A DNA stretch of 64,000 nucleotides from contig CM053802.1 in assembly GCA_028671895.1 (NCBI GenBank), positions 40,338,201-40,402,200 on the forward strand. The letters run 5' to 3'. Shown here in pieces: positions 45,901-57,580 of this stretch. The stretch's first letter is position 1, and each line of letters opens with the position of its first letter. The notes under the pieces were generated by a model. That model made no database searches. It was not told the DNA's origin and saw nothing but the letters and a program-made list of their open reading frames with translations. This stretch comes from Oenanthe sinensis. Taxonomy: Eukaryota > Streptophyta > Magnoliopsida > Apiales > Apiaceae. The position numbers and the translations under genes are program-made.

Positions 45901-47478
45901 TCATGTTATGCCTTAGAATGAATTCCCTCACTATCTAGATGTGTGTCCTGAGTGGTGAATAAGGTGTCATTCACCAAGTCACTTGAGGTGGGCTCACCAG
46001 GGAAATAAAAATCCTGATGATCAACAAACTCATGTATTTGGCTAGACACATTTGGTTGAGAAGAAATTTTAGGAATAGAAGAGAGATTATTAGTAGTTGT
46101 GAGTGTTGGTAACTCCACCTAAGAAAATGGGGAAGTTTCAATAGAAGTCCTTAACTGTGCACATTGTGTTTCCTTTTCTACTAGAGCTTCTTCATTGACA
46201 AGAGTGAATTCCTGCAATGGTGCAGACTTTGTATATGATGGAGTTGGCTAGCTCCCAATTTCAATAGATGCACCTTGTTGAGAAAGTGCACCTAAAAGTA
46301 GGTTTAATCCCTTATGTACCTCTACATCCTGTTGGGAGGATGTAGATTAGTCTGTTGTGGCCTTTTTATTTTTCTTCCTCCTTTTTAAAGGTTCCACACG
46401 TGGCTCATCAATTTCTTCTTCATGTTCTACTATTGCATCCAAATTTCTTTTCTTGCTAGCTGGTTTTTCCCTTTTCTTCTTTGCAACCACATATTGTTGA
46501 GAGGATGTGGAGGTTGGTTCACTATCATATATTGATTTTCAAGAAGAGTTTACAATTGGGTTAGAAGTCCTTGGGTTAAGTGCATTTGGTTCTGCTGCAG
46601 CCTTAGGACCTCCTACTGTATCAAGGTAACCATATGTAGGCTGCATTAGTGGGTACCCTCCAAATACACTTCTCATGTGAGGTGTGATTAGGAGAGGTAC
46701 ATTCACTGTGCTCTTCCTGTCTAATGTAGAAAAAATGATATTTGAAATGGACTTGGAGTAGCCAATTCTATGTTTTTTCAACCCAGGCAATTCAATTAAA
46801 CCGACATTTTTATAATTGAGAATTAATTGAATAAAGTGAGGGAAAAATATCTCATTACCTCTCTTAGAAATCCGGGTTATGAGTTCCCAAAGAACTAGCT
46901 TTCTAACATTGAGCTTTTAGTTGTATGCCAATGAGTAGACCAGCTTCATGGCAATGAGGCTTATTTAGTCAAACCCTATTTTTCTACAGGTGAACAATCT
47001 TATAATGGTGTCAAACAGGAATGACCACTCCTTCCTGATGTATTTCTTTTTGATTTTTCCCAGCCTTTACTTCTCAGTTCCTTTCTCCACAGTGTCAGAA
47101 TACCTAATGAACTCAAGGAATTCTAGAAGGTAATTTTTCTGTAGGTTCTTCATCAAACTCCTCTGTTGGCATTTTCAAACTTTTGTTCACATCATCAAAA
47201 CTGTTGTCCTCTCCCTGGATTTTGCAGGTTACAACCACTTTTGAGCTGCTATCTTCCAAAGCTATATTTTCCAATTTAGTAGTTTTCCAGAATTGTTCAA
47301 GAATGTTAAGATACAGTGTGGGGTTAGCCAACAAATCTTTATTCAGATAGGAATCAATGAGAATCCTAGTGAAACATTTATACTGCGCCTTGGCATCTGC
47401 ATCTCTTGAAATGGCCAGAAAATTTGTTTCAGGAATTACATAAACTTCAGTTACAGATTTAGAGCTAGAAGATGCCAT
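42967..47478 (-). pseudogene. Third ORF (ORF3) of element E, decayed
   Basis: The minus-strand ATG at 47478 (MASSSSKSVTEVYVIPE) follows pol by about 850 bases; the region ends with TAA at 42967, about 50 bases before the polypurine tract. It is about 4.5 kb, the same length as ORF3 of B3. The N-terminal domain has ILEQFWKTTKLENI and, near 46995-47020, EWSFLFDTIIRLFT and later FFPHFIQLIL, which parallel SEWSFFFHRITRAF and ARFLQLIF in B3. Then come a Ser/Pro/Thr-rich linker (46800-45900), an acidic domain (45776-45318), coiled coils (45112-44870), a Lys-rich stretch (44208-43699) and a C-terminal domain (43641-42967, RVFKDPDRIE). Stops and shifts occur throughout. Function unknown. Confidence 0.75.
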
Positions 47479-48333
47479 TGATTTGTGTATAGAGAGAGAA
47501 AAGAAGAAGCGAAGGTTTTTGAGATAATAAAAGCAAGGGTGGGTTCAAGTATAACTGTTGAGAACAAGTGTTTCTTTGAGTTTGCAATTAAGTGTAGAAA
47601 TGAAATATTAATTCTACTTTACTATTTATATGATTTAGACAACTCGACAAGAATTGTAATCAATTTTTAGTGATCGAGAACTCAGAAAAAGAAATAGAGT
47701 TGCTTTTGTAGAGAACTGTCAGAATTTGATCAAGAACTCTTATGTATATATGATTCGAGAAGTGCATCAATCGAAAACTTAGTAAAGCAAATTTAAACAT
47801 TCAAGAACTAAATCATTCAAGAACTCTAGTGATCGAGAACTCTTAATAATACTTGATCGATAAATCTAGAAATTAACTATTCAAGAACTCAAAGCATTTG
47901 AGAACTCAAAAATTATAACTAGTCGATAAGTCAGATATGATGGCAACTTAATCACAAACTCCAGTTTTGAAGGATTATTCTGTTTTCCCTTGGAAACCAA
48001 AATAATAATTTGCAAATCTCATTTCTTAAATAAATTAAATTTATTTATTCATTTTTAAAGTAAGAAACGTGTTTGATCAATATTCCTGAAATTTTAATTA
48101 TCACACTTGTTATTTAACAATGCACAAGTATAATAATTTTCTTCTGGCTTCCTTAGAACAAAGAAATAGTTATAAGTTAATAATAATTTTATTTCAAAGC
48201 ACAATAATGTACAACAATATAACTGATATATTTATAAATATACACCAGTTTTGTTCCACTTAGATAAATCATTTTGCTTCTTGTCTGTGAAATAATTTTT
48301 GTAACAATTGTGAAGATATATTTATCTGGCCAC
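47479..48333 (-). promoter_or_regulatory. E spacer between pol and ORF3 with promoter-like features
   Basis: On the minus strand, TATAAATA (47630-47623) lies about 150 bases upstream of the ORF3 ATG, and a CT-rich run (about 47515-47485, CTTCTTCTTTTCTCTCTC) directly precedes the ATG. Further upstream, TTCnnGAA motifs occur at 47754, 47800, 47816 and 47880 among many GAGTTCT(C/T)GA variants. No coding is visible in 47680-48333. A separate ORF3 promoter is inference. Confidence 0.5.
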
Positions 48334-49880
48334 TTATCCTGAAGAATTTAGCATTCCAATTTCACTAACCAACCTGTTGAATGTGGCTTCATCAAGTGGT
48401 TTAGTAATTATATCAGCCAACTATTTTTCATTTATAGACCTAAAAATGATATCATCCACATAAATTTGAAATAGTATGATATCCTCACCATGCTTCTTGT
48501 AGAAAAAAGTTTTGTCAATTGTTCCTCTAGTTAATTGATTCTCTAGAAGATATTTTGACAGAGTGTCATACCATGCTCTAGGGGCTTGTTTGAGTCCATA
48601 TAATGCTTTGATGAGTCTGTAAACAAAATCTAGAAAATTTGGATCCTCAAAGCCAGGTGGTTGCTGCACATATACTTCAACTTCAGCTATTGACATTGCA
48701 ACTGAGTGCTGTTTCTTGCTATACCAGAACACCAAACTTCTACCAAGAAATTGACAACTCCTTGATGTACTCTTTTGATCAATCCTACAACCTACATAAT
48801 CAGAATCTGTATAGCCAACAAGGTCAAAACCTGTATCTTTAGGGTACAAAATTCTAAGATTTAGACTTCCCTTAAGATACCTACAAATATGTTTAATAGC
48901 TATAAGATGTGATTCTTTAGGGTCAGCTCGAAACCTAGCACACAAGCATGTTGCAAACATAATATCTGGTATACTTGTAGTTAAGTAAAGTAATGAGTCG
49001 ATCATACCTCTGTAGCTTGTGATATCTACCCTCTTACTAGGCTCATCTTTATTAAGCTTAGTGGCAGTTGTCATTGGGGTTTTAGCTGGTGATACATATT
49101 CAAGAGCATACTTTTTCAAAAGATCTTTGATGTTCTTGGTCGGGAAAATAAAGATTCCATCTTTCCTTTGACTTATTTGGAGTTCAAGGAAGTAGTTCAG
49201 CTCACCCATCATGCTTATTTCATACCTACTCTACATTAGCTTAGCAAATCTACTACACAACTGATCATTAGTAGAACCAAATATAATGTCATCCACATAT
49301 ACCTGTACTAATATCATGTCATTTTTATGCATTTTATGAAACAGGGTCTTATCTATGACACCTCTAGTGAAACCATTTTCAAGTAAGAATATAGATAGAG
49401 TGGCATACCATGTCCGAGGTGCCTGCTTTAAGCCATAGAGTGCCTTGAAGAGAAAGTATACAAAATCTACAAATTCTGGATCTTCAAACCCTGAGGGTTG
49501 TTCCACATACACTTCTTCTTCAAGCTCTCCATTCAGAAATGCACTCTTCACATCCATTTGATATACTTTGAAATTGGAATGTGCTGCGAATGCCAGAAAC
49601 ATCTTGATAGCTTCAAGTCTTGCAACCGGTGCATATGTTTCATCATAATCTATTCATTCTTCTTGGGAATAACCTTTATCAACCAGTCTGGCTTTGTTCC
49701 TCGTAACAATGCCATCTTCATCCAGTTTATTTCTGAATACCCACTTTGTGCCAATTACAGACTTGTTCTTTTGCATAGGTACCAGCTTCCAAACTTTCTA
49801 TCTTTCAAATTGATTGAGTTCTTCTTGCATTGCAATAACCCAATCTGGATCTTCCAGTGCTTCTTCAACTTTCTTAGGTT
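48334..49880 (-). pseudogene. pol: Reverse transcriptase-RNase H of E with an RT piece inside RNase H
   Basis: Reading leftward: RT entry DPDWVIAMQEELNQFER (about 49850-49800) with a stop next to it, KWVFRNKLDEDG, a stop near 49652, then an intact stretch from 49602 with YQMDVKSAF, ALYGLKQAPR and YVDDI to 49231. One stop follows, then RT thumb and RNase H from 49212 with TDSDYVGC. At about 48680, after SIAEVE, the frame runs without break into a second RT segment (VYVQQPPGF, ALYGLKQAPR, YVDDI) to 48421, then a stop, then the RNase H end LADIITKPL and stop at 48334. The central RNase H part (CDNxSA block) is missing. Confidence 0.9.
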
Positions 49881-51600
49881 CTATCTCAGAAAGAAAACCA
49901 CAGAATAAACATTCATTCTGCGAAGCATATCTAGTTTGAACTCTAACATCTGGAACTCTTAGAATTAACTCAAAGGGGTGATCCCTACTTCACACCCTAT
50001 GTCTAGACAGATTCGCTCTAGATGATTCAGCATGATTGTCATTATAGTGCTGAGTTCTATTAGTAGATCCTTCAGTTGCTCCCCCATGAGTTGCTGCTGG
50101 TTTGAAAATAAAATTATCTTCCACTACTAGTAGTTTATGTGAATCTTCCACTATTTCCACTACTAGGGTCAGAATCATCATTGTTGTTATTCTCAATTGG
50201 TGTTTGATTTTTTTTTGCAGCATCAGGTTCTTCTACACTGTCATCTGAGTTCAAATTTTTAAACTGCAGAGTTTCAGTGTCATCTGTTCTTTGTAGGCTT
50301 GGGAGATTGAGATCATCGAAAGTTACATTTATGCTTTCAATGAACTTCTTGTGTTCAATCACATAAACCCTGTACGCTTTAAATTTCAAAGAGTAGCCAA
50401 GAAATATGCCTTCATGAGCTTTGGATTCAAACATACCAAGATGCTCATCTTCTTTCAGTACAAAGCACTTTACTCCAAACACATGAAAATACTTCAGTGT
50501 TGGTTTCTTGTTTGACAATAATTCATATGGAGCCTTGTCATGATCTTTATTAATCTGGGTACGATTATGAGTATAGCAAGCTGTGTTAACTGCTTCAGCC
50601 CAAAAGTATAGAGGTAACTTAGCTTCATTCAGCATTGTTCTTGCTGCTTCAACTAAAGTTATGTTCTTCCTTTCTATTACTCCATTTTGTTGTAGAGTTC
50701 GGGGCACTGAATATTGTCTTGAAATTCCTTTCTCAATACAGAAATCATTCAGGGTTACATTTCTGAATTATGTTCCATTGTCAGACCTTATTTTCCAGAT
50801 AGTCAAATCAGCTTCTAACTCTATCTTCTTTATGTGATCAATAATTATTTGAGGGGCTTCATCTTTCAAGGTTAGAAACAACACCCACGTGTACTTAGAG
50901 TAGTCATCAACAATTACTAGTGCATATCTTTTCCTTGACATAAACATGACATTAAGTGGACCAAATAAATCCATATGCAGAAGTTGTAGTGGCTCAGTAA
51001 TGTCTGATGAATCTTTGCTTCGGTGAGATGCTTTCTTTGACTACCCATTTTCACATGCTTCACATAACCCTTCTTGACAGAATTCCATCTCAGGTAGACT
51101 TCTAACGAATTCCCTCTTCACTAAAGAGTTCATTACCTCGAAGTTCAGGTGTGAGAGTTTCTTATGCCATAACCAACTGTCATCTGTTGAAGCTTTGCTG
51201 TAAAAACATTGAACTTCACCTTTGCTTGCAGAGAATAAATCAGCCACAAAGAGATTCCCCTTTCTCACTCCTTGAAGAGCAAGCTTCACATCTTTCCTTC
51301 TTTTGATTGCACATCTTTCCTTTTCAAAAGTTACTTTGTAGCCCTTGTCAGTGAACTGACTGATACTTAGGAGGCTGTGTTTTAATCCATCTACAAGAGA
51401 GATATTTTCAATGATAACATTGCCAATTTCCAAATTGCCATATCCCGTTATTAATCATTTATTGTTAACTCCAAAGGTCACTGTTGGGCCAGCTTTCTCA
51501 ATCACATCTGATAGCAGGACTTTGTCACTAGTCATATTCCTGGAACAACCGTTGTCAAGAATCCACATGACACGATTGTTCTTTGCTATACCCTGTAACC
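49881..51600 (-). pseudogene. pol: Protease and integrase of E
   Basis: Protease has WILDNGCSRNMTSD (about 51575-51530): the catalytic Asp is kept but the usual Ser after it is Asn. A stop near 51450 interrupts TVTFGV and LEIGN. The integrase zinc domain WHKKLSHLNF...LCEAC keeps its ligands; a stop follows near 51041. The core has HMDLFG, RSDNGT-stop, and VIERKN (D, D, E kept). The segment 50707-50135 is open through YFWAEAVNT and VFGVKCF into an Asp/Asn-rich linker. A frame change near 50135 leads to the RT linker. Confidence 0.88.
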
Positions 51601-51609
51601 ACAGATTGA

Positions 51610-53060
51610 TTACTTTTTCTTTGGCACCCAAATTTGATTAGGTCCAAGACGCTTAGATGATTTAACAGTTTTAGCAGCAGAAATTTCCTTGTCCTTATCT
51701 TTCTCATTGACTATGCCCTTGCCCTTTGGTTTAGCCTTGACAAGTGTGTCTTTAGGCTTAGGGACAAAGGCTTCCTTCCTAGACTTAGAAGGACTAGTAG
51801 TCTTTGCCCTAACATGCTTTCTATTCATGTTTACATATGTATTAATGCAAGTACTAGATGATGCATTCATCAAGTTTATGTATGCAAACAAGATGTTAAA
51901 AACACCTGGCATACATCCTACTTTACCGCATGGTTGATGAGGGATATACATGGCAGGCATGGCAGGCATACTAGGAGTTTCCATTTTTACTACTTTAATC
52001 TTTTTGCATGCATGCGTAAGATTTCTAGTAGGATTACAGTTATTACAAACTTTCCTAGTAGTATTGGGAGAATAAGAATAATCATTTTTCTTATTAATAC
52101 CTATCTTTCCATTTTTGTTAGCTTTCTTCTTTTCATCTTTGTTCCCTATTTCAGTTTTATTCTGTTTCTTAGGTTCTTCAATTTTTACAGATTTCTTAGG
52201 CAACTTCTGTTTATCTTCTACCTCTTTCTTTTTATCCTCAGCAAGGATTTCTTCTTTCATAGTGATTTGTTCTTCTCTATGGGTTCGATGACAAACTTCT
52301 TGTATAGGGGCTTAGGAAATTTTTTTAACACATGTGGAATGTCTTGCTTCACAGGACTTTCCTCATCAATTGATTCCTTATGTCTCTTTCCTGCCTTCTT
52401 ATCATAGTCAAATAATATGCCAGTTTTTTGACCTATGACATGTTTATCTATTGCCTCCTTAACAAGATTTATGTCTTTCTTATATGCCTGAAGTTTTAAT
52501 TCTAACTCAGAAATTTTATTCCTAAGTGCAGTTTCTACTTCTTGGTTGCATTTGTCTCTATTCTGTAGATATTCCATCTTCTGTTTAAGATCTTCTAAAT
52601 TAACACAAGCAAGTTCTAGTTCTTCATTTCTAGCTTCTAGTATTTTATTCTTTAGAACTAGTTTAACATTTTCTTCTTCTGATGCTAGCATGTTTGTGTG
52701 AATATTAAACATTTCTAGACTAAGATCTTCTACAGTTTTCTTGTAATCAGAATTAGACATTTCAACTATGGAAATAAATGATACCTTTGATGACTGAGGT
52801 GATGCCTCTGAAGAGTCTACCATAAATGCAACACTTCAATATGTCTTTTCTTCATCATTATCAGAATCATCCCATCTTTTTCCCTCGGCTATATAAGTTC
52901 TGCCCTGATGCTTTTTTACTAGAGCATCATACTTTTGTTTCAGTTCGTCATACGACTCCTTTCTCTCATTTCCTTGCTTAGGCTTCCGACATTCTGTGGC
53001 AAAATGTTCGGGTTCATTGCAGTTGTAGAACTTAAACTTGTTAGAGTCTACCATTCCAAT
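51610..53060 (-). pseudogene. gag: C-terminal gag of E (left of the CACTA insertion)
   Basis: From 53060 leftward: the zinc knuckle reads FYNCNEPEHFATEC, so its first Cys is Phe; a KQKYDALVKKHQGR segment; a stop near 52836; a long coiled coil (52823-52257, 188 codons, LVLKNKILEARNEELELA); then a frameshift and a Lys-rich region with a second knuckle CNNCNPTRNLTHAC whose His is Asn (about 52050-52005). It ends NQIWVPKKK-stop at 51610, just before protease. The upstream continuation is at 58610-58761 and 60222-60627. Confidence 0.88.
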
Positions 53061-53072
53061 CACTACACCATA

Positions 53073-53520
53073 GATTGCCTATTGCAACCCAAAAACAAAG
53101 TTGCTATATGGCATAAAACTATTGCCATATACGCTATTGCAATGCTTTGTCCAAAAATGGGCGTTAACTTAGGTGGGGTTGCAAATGGACCCCTATAGCA
53201 ACGAGTTTAGTATCGTTAACAACTCTTTAATGTCATTGCAATAAGAAGATACAACAATGTTTTCCTATCTATTGTAACGATTTAAAATCATTGCAATAGA
53301 CTAGCAACCTATCTTTTGAAACTCTGTTTTCTGTTTAGCATTGCAATAGATAGGATATAACAATGTTTTGGTTGGAAATGACAATGTTTTAGGTGCCAAT
53401 GGCAATGAATGTATATTTACCAGTAATTATTTTAGGGAAAAAAGTATTGCAAAAGATAGGCAATGGTAACATTTTAAGTAGCAATGGCAATGCTTTTACA
53501 AAAACAAATTGACATGACCT
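53073..53520. repeat. CACTA subterminal repeat region, left side
   Basis: Short motifs such as CTATTGCAA, CATTGCAATA, TAGCAATGG and ACAATGTTTT recur more than fifteen times in both orientations. In En/Spm such subterminal repeats bind the TNPA protein. The right side (58390-58594) has a sparser set. No coding. Confidence 0.8.
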
Positions 53521-53856
53521 ATTTGTTTCATAACAAAGCCACCATTAACATGGTTTTCATACACCAATCCAAAAGATTACATAGGCCGGTACACACGACC
53601 ACAGACCCATAGAAAATATCAAAAGAATCCCGACAACATCGGTTTACCAACCATTCCCCAACTAAATACTAAATGTAAAATAAAACATCATTAAGGTAGA
53701 AGTCTAGTTACATTCACTAAAAGCTTAGACATAAATTAAGTAAATATACGGTAAGTGGCACTAGGTCAAGCAGATGCATCTCCATATGACTTCTCTCCAT
53801 TCTCGACAGAAATATCAGAAAGTTCTTCAACACTAATCTTCAAAGTGGGATTGTCT
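53521..53856. other. CACTA 3' untranslated stretch
   Basis: Non-coding sequence between the left subterminal repeats and the stop codon of the TNPA-like gene. I see no conserved motif in it. Confidence 0.5.
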
Positions 53857-55328
53857 TCATAGAATTGCTTTCAGTTTCTGGTTCATTTTTTCATCCATTT
53901 CAGCAGAGAGTTCTTCTCGTATCTTTTCCATTTCTGTAGATTTTTTGTTTTCAGTTTTTGTCAAAGCTTTCTTTGTCTTCCTCGTTATGCCAGTTCTGCC
54001 AACAAGCCAGTTTGGGGCATGAGCTGCAAAATCAACTTCCACACATGTGTTGTCATGGTTTGTACCATCATCACCGGAACCATTAGCATTGGAACCATCA
54101 GCAGCATTTGCCTAAAAATGAATGAGATATCATTGAAATATCCCAAATGTAATTAATAAATTGGACAAATAAATGAAAATACTATTTGTTACCTTCTTCT
54201 TATGACACTTCCGGGTTTTAGGATATAATTCTTTCTTGGTGGGTGATTTCTTGGTGGGTGATTCATCAACCGCCTTCTTATTTTTCTAGCATAAAATTAA
54301 TAGAGTGAAACAAGAAAGAAAATTATGTTAGTAACTGATAGTGTTCACAATAATGATTCAATTTATTACAATGCACAATTATTCAGATCCCTATTCATCA
54401 TACCATTTCGTTACGGATCTGTGCAAAGCTAGTACGACCTGCATTGTGCGTGTCTTTGACATTTTGTCGATTTTTAGCATTTTTTTTAGCTTTAATCTGC
54501 ACTTCTTCATCAGCCCAATACTGCAACAACGTCTTGAATTGTTCTAATGGAATTGTTTGAGACCTGTTTCTTATCCGTTCCTCATCAGTTTCATATTTTG
54601 TATAATACCTTGCCTTGAATCGACTTTTGTACAATCTCCACATTTCACAAATACTCTTCAACACCCAATCTTTACCTTCATCAGGAATGATATACTTGGT
54701 CTAAAAAACAAAATAAATACAGTTATAGTGTTATAGGAATGATATATATAATATGTGTGTGTATAGGTGGTTCTACATTAAGTATTTTTTACCTGGACGA
54801 ATTTCCACAACCCAGTTTTATCTTCATTAGGAATTTGATGCCAAATAATAAAATCAAGTGGCACGCACTCTCTTGCTACTGACCCCAAGAAACTGCTAAA
54901 TTTAGCTCTTATTTTGCGATTCTCAGCCACTGGCTGCAACTCATGATTCAAGGTCAGAGTTGGTCTTTCATCTAGTTTCCTTGTGTAGACCGTACTCATC
55001 TTCGTAGGTCCTCTCTTCCTTTTAATTTTAGGTTCCTCTATTAAAGTACAGAAAAGTACACAAAATAAACAAGTTAACATAATCACGATTGCTAATTCAT
55101 AATTTCTCTACATATGTGTGTAAAGGCATACATGTTGGAAGTGTAATTGTGTTGTCAGGAATTTCATTAATTGCTTCATCATTCACCTCATTTATTGTTT
55201 CTTTTTCAGCCACTTCCTGAGCCTTTTTGCGTTTTTGCATTTCAAGGTATGATGACATAGAACCAATTCCACCAGTAGAAGAAACCTTTTGGATTTGTTT
55301 GAATTGATCGATAGAAGTTGGCAGTGGT

Positions 55329-55341
55329 GGGGGGGGGGGGG
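55329..55341 (-). other. Homopolymer of 13 C in TNPA-like exon 5
   Basis: The run encodes a Pro stretch (ILPPPPP). The upstream frame enters it in phase but leaves in the wrong frame; 12 or 15 C would keep it open into SIDQFKQIQKVSS. It is either a slippage mutation or a sequencing error. Confidence 0.8.
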
Positions 55342-56023
55342 TGGTAAAATCTCTCCATCAGTAGGCTTGCCAAAATTTGAACATAAAATCCAGAATATTA
55401 AACTTACAGATATAGGAAATTTGGACATAGTTTATAATGCTTAGAATTGAACTGAAATTTGGTGAACTATTTTACATTAAATTTATACCTCTATACCCAC
55501 AGTAGCAGTTACCATTTTTGAACGAGTTCTTGGCCCGCTGCCAGCAATCATCTTTTGAACTTTCTTCTTCCTCTAAATACTCACACATAGATATATAAAA
55601 GATGTAAGCCAATTTCATTGGAGCACAAATCTATAGGGTATAGAGACAGGCTCAAGCAGAGAGAATAATTTTGTATTAATGGATATTAATGGTTTCTATG
55701 ATTCTTAGTTATTTTGTATTATGTATTCATTCCTTAACAATGTACCTTGTGGACAATAGGTTCTTGCTCATCTTCACTAGCTAGAATATCATATTCAGGA
55801 TCAGACAATTCCTCATCGAATCCTTTCTTTTTTTTCTTTTTGAAATTTCCAGTTCCAAGACTAGCTGTCAAATGCTTTAACCTAAGTTCCTCAATGCACT
55901 TTAGATTTTCTTGGATTCTCTTATTTCTACCATCTTCATATTGGTTTATCTTAACCTAAAGTAGAGTTGGAAATTATAACAAGATAAAAAATGTAGTGCA
56001 TTTCAATAATCTAAAACATACAG

Positions 56024-56026
56024 ATA

Positions 56027-56071
<45 letters not shown>

Positions 56072-56096
56072 ATATATTTATTTATATATATATATA
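56024..56096. repeat. (TA)n microsatellite in intron 2 of the TNPA-like gene
   Basis: A nearly pure run of TA dinucleotides with a few TTTA interruptions, inside the intron between exons 2 and 3. Confidence 0.95.
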
Positions 56097-57263
56097 GAAG
56101 TTACCCCTTCATCACTTGCAAAATTGGTAGTCTTTTTTTACACCAGCTTGTCATGTTCACCCCTTTCTGCTGCTGACTTTCCTAGGTCCAAGTCCTGATG
56201 ATTTGCTTTCTTTTTATGCCTCTGTTCCTGATCATCTTCGCTACTTGAAAGGCTATCATGTCCGAAAACATACTCCCTTTCAAGTTCAGGCAATTCCTCT
56301 TCAAATGTTTTCTTTTTTTTAGCATGATTCCCTTCAAATTCATTAGTTTTTGATGCACGCTTGTCATGTCCACTAATTTCTGCTCTACCTGCTCCTACAA
56401 TCAGCTCTTGGTCATGATTATTTGTTTTCTTCTTATCCCTTTGTTCCTGCTGAAGAGTTTGTATTGTGACGTACTTCCGTTTCACTTGAAGATCCTCATC
56501 TATAATAATATTATGAAAATATGAGGAAATATGCAAATAATGTTGTGAAAATATAAGGACATGTGGAAATAATATTAGACTGTGTGTTATGGTTTACCTT
56601 CAAAAAAACTTGTCCTTGGCCTTATGATTACATGAGGCTGCATCTACTTCGCTGGCTCTATCGCATTGTCAACAACTGTGTCAATATAAAGGTCTAACAT
56701 AGAACCTTGTTTTAACCCTTTAACAATATCACAGACATCAGCATCACCTTTCAGTAGTCTCCAGCCACCTCCTTGTTTCTTTACATAACCCCCCCTTATT
56801 TCAGTGTATCCAGCCTTGTCTTTGACATATTCCATAATCACAGAGTAGGAGAATTTGTCAGCCTCCATAACATCATGAATTTTAATACATGTTCCTTGGT
56901 GATATTTGGTTTTGAGGAACTGTCCCTTGTGATAGAACCTAATAAAAAAAACTATGTCATCTTCCATCCTGAAATTAAAAGGAAACAAATAACTGGTTAG
57001 TCCATTAGTTCACCTAACACAATAGAATGTCCAATAAACACGATAAACATCGATCAACAAGTAAAACTAAAATTACTACCAAGTAAGGTGGAAATTAAAA
57101 AATTAACATTAAAAGAAAGAGGGAAACCAGAATTCATTAATTATATTACAATCATCAGTGAATTTAATTCCATACTACAAATACTAAGAACTTCAATCTA
57201 CAAGCAACATGAAATAATGAAATAAAATAAACTGGAAGAGTAGAATTTATCAGCACTACTCTC

Positions 57264-57580
57264 ATTCAAAGTACTCTTCATCGGGTTCTTGCTCTTCAAT
57301 TAAAGTAGCATGAACTTGTTTTCTCGGAAGATCATCTCTACACCAACTAACGTCATTAGATTGATTTTCCAATTGAAATTTTACTTCCACATCATGCATT
57401 ATAGGTCCAATAACTTCTTCAAGTGCACCATTTCCTTGTTCTTTATCATTACACTCCCTTGGCAATTTCTGAACAACATAATACAAATTATTTTCGGTAC
57501 AATCTTGAATATACAATACTTGTTGTACTTGTGTAGCTAGAACAAATGGATCAAATATAGCAGATTAGAAGAGGTCAGGC
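57264..57580 (-). pseudogene. C-terminal tail of a CACTA TNPD transposase
   Basis: The minus-strand frame DPFVLATQVQQVLYIQDC (about 57562-57509) is the block found near the C-terminus of TNPD/Transposase_21 proteins (DUF4216 region), followed by the acidic tail ending DEEYFE-stop at 57262-57264. Everything upstream, including the catalytic RNase H-like fold, is absent: only about 1 kb separates this from the right terminus. The element is therefore non-autonomous. Confidence 0.7.

Larger units (their letters stand above)
53857..56967 (-). pseudogene. TNPA-like (Transposase_24/Ptta) gene of the CACTA element, nine exons
   Basis: My exon model on the minus strand: 56967-56598, 56499-56144, 55955-55746, 55572-55489, 55365-55132, 55037-54793, 54700-54404, 54285-54193, 54111-53857, almost all with GT..AG introns and matching phase. 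Exon 1 encodes a PB1-like domain (MEDDIVFFIRFYHKGQF; YTEIRGGYVKK). Exon 3 has YEDGRNKRIQENLK. Exons 6-7 carry the Transposase_24 blocks (KRKRGPTKMSTVY, FSSFLGSVARECVPLDF; MWRLYKSRFKARYY, QYWADEEVQ). Exon 9 is a coiled-coil tail. Lesions: a TAG in exon 1 (about 56643, likely from CAG) and a frameshift at a run of 13 C in exon 5. The exon 5/6 junction is unsure. Expected role: binding subterminal repeats during transposition. Confidence 0.85.

Noticed and set aside
42967..47478. Calling ORF3 of E (or of B3) a true envelope gene
   Set aside because: The position fits env-like ORFs of some plant copia elements, but I found no signal peptide, no convincing membrane segment and no Cys pattern; the domains look charged and coiled-coil.
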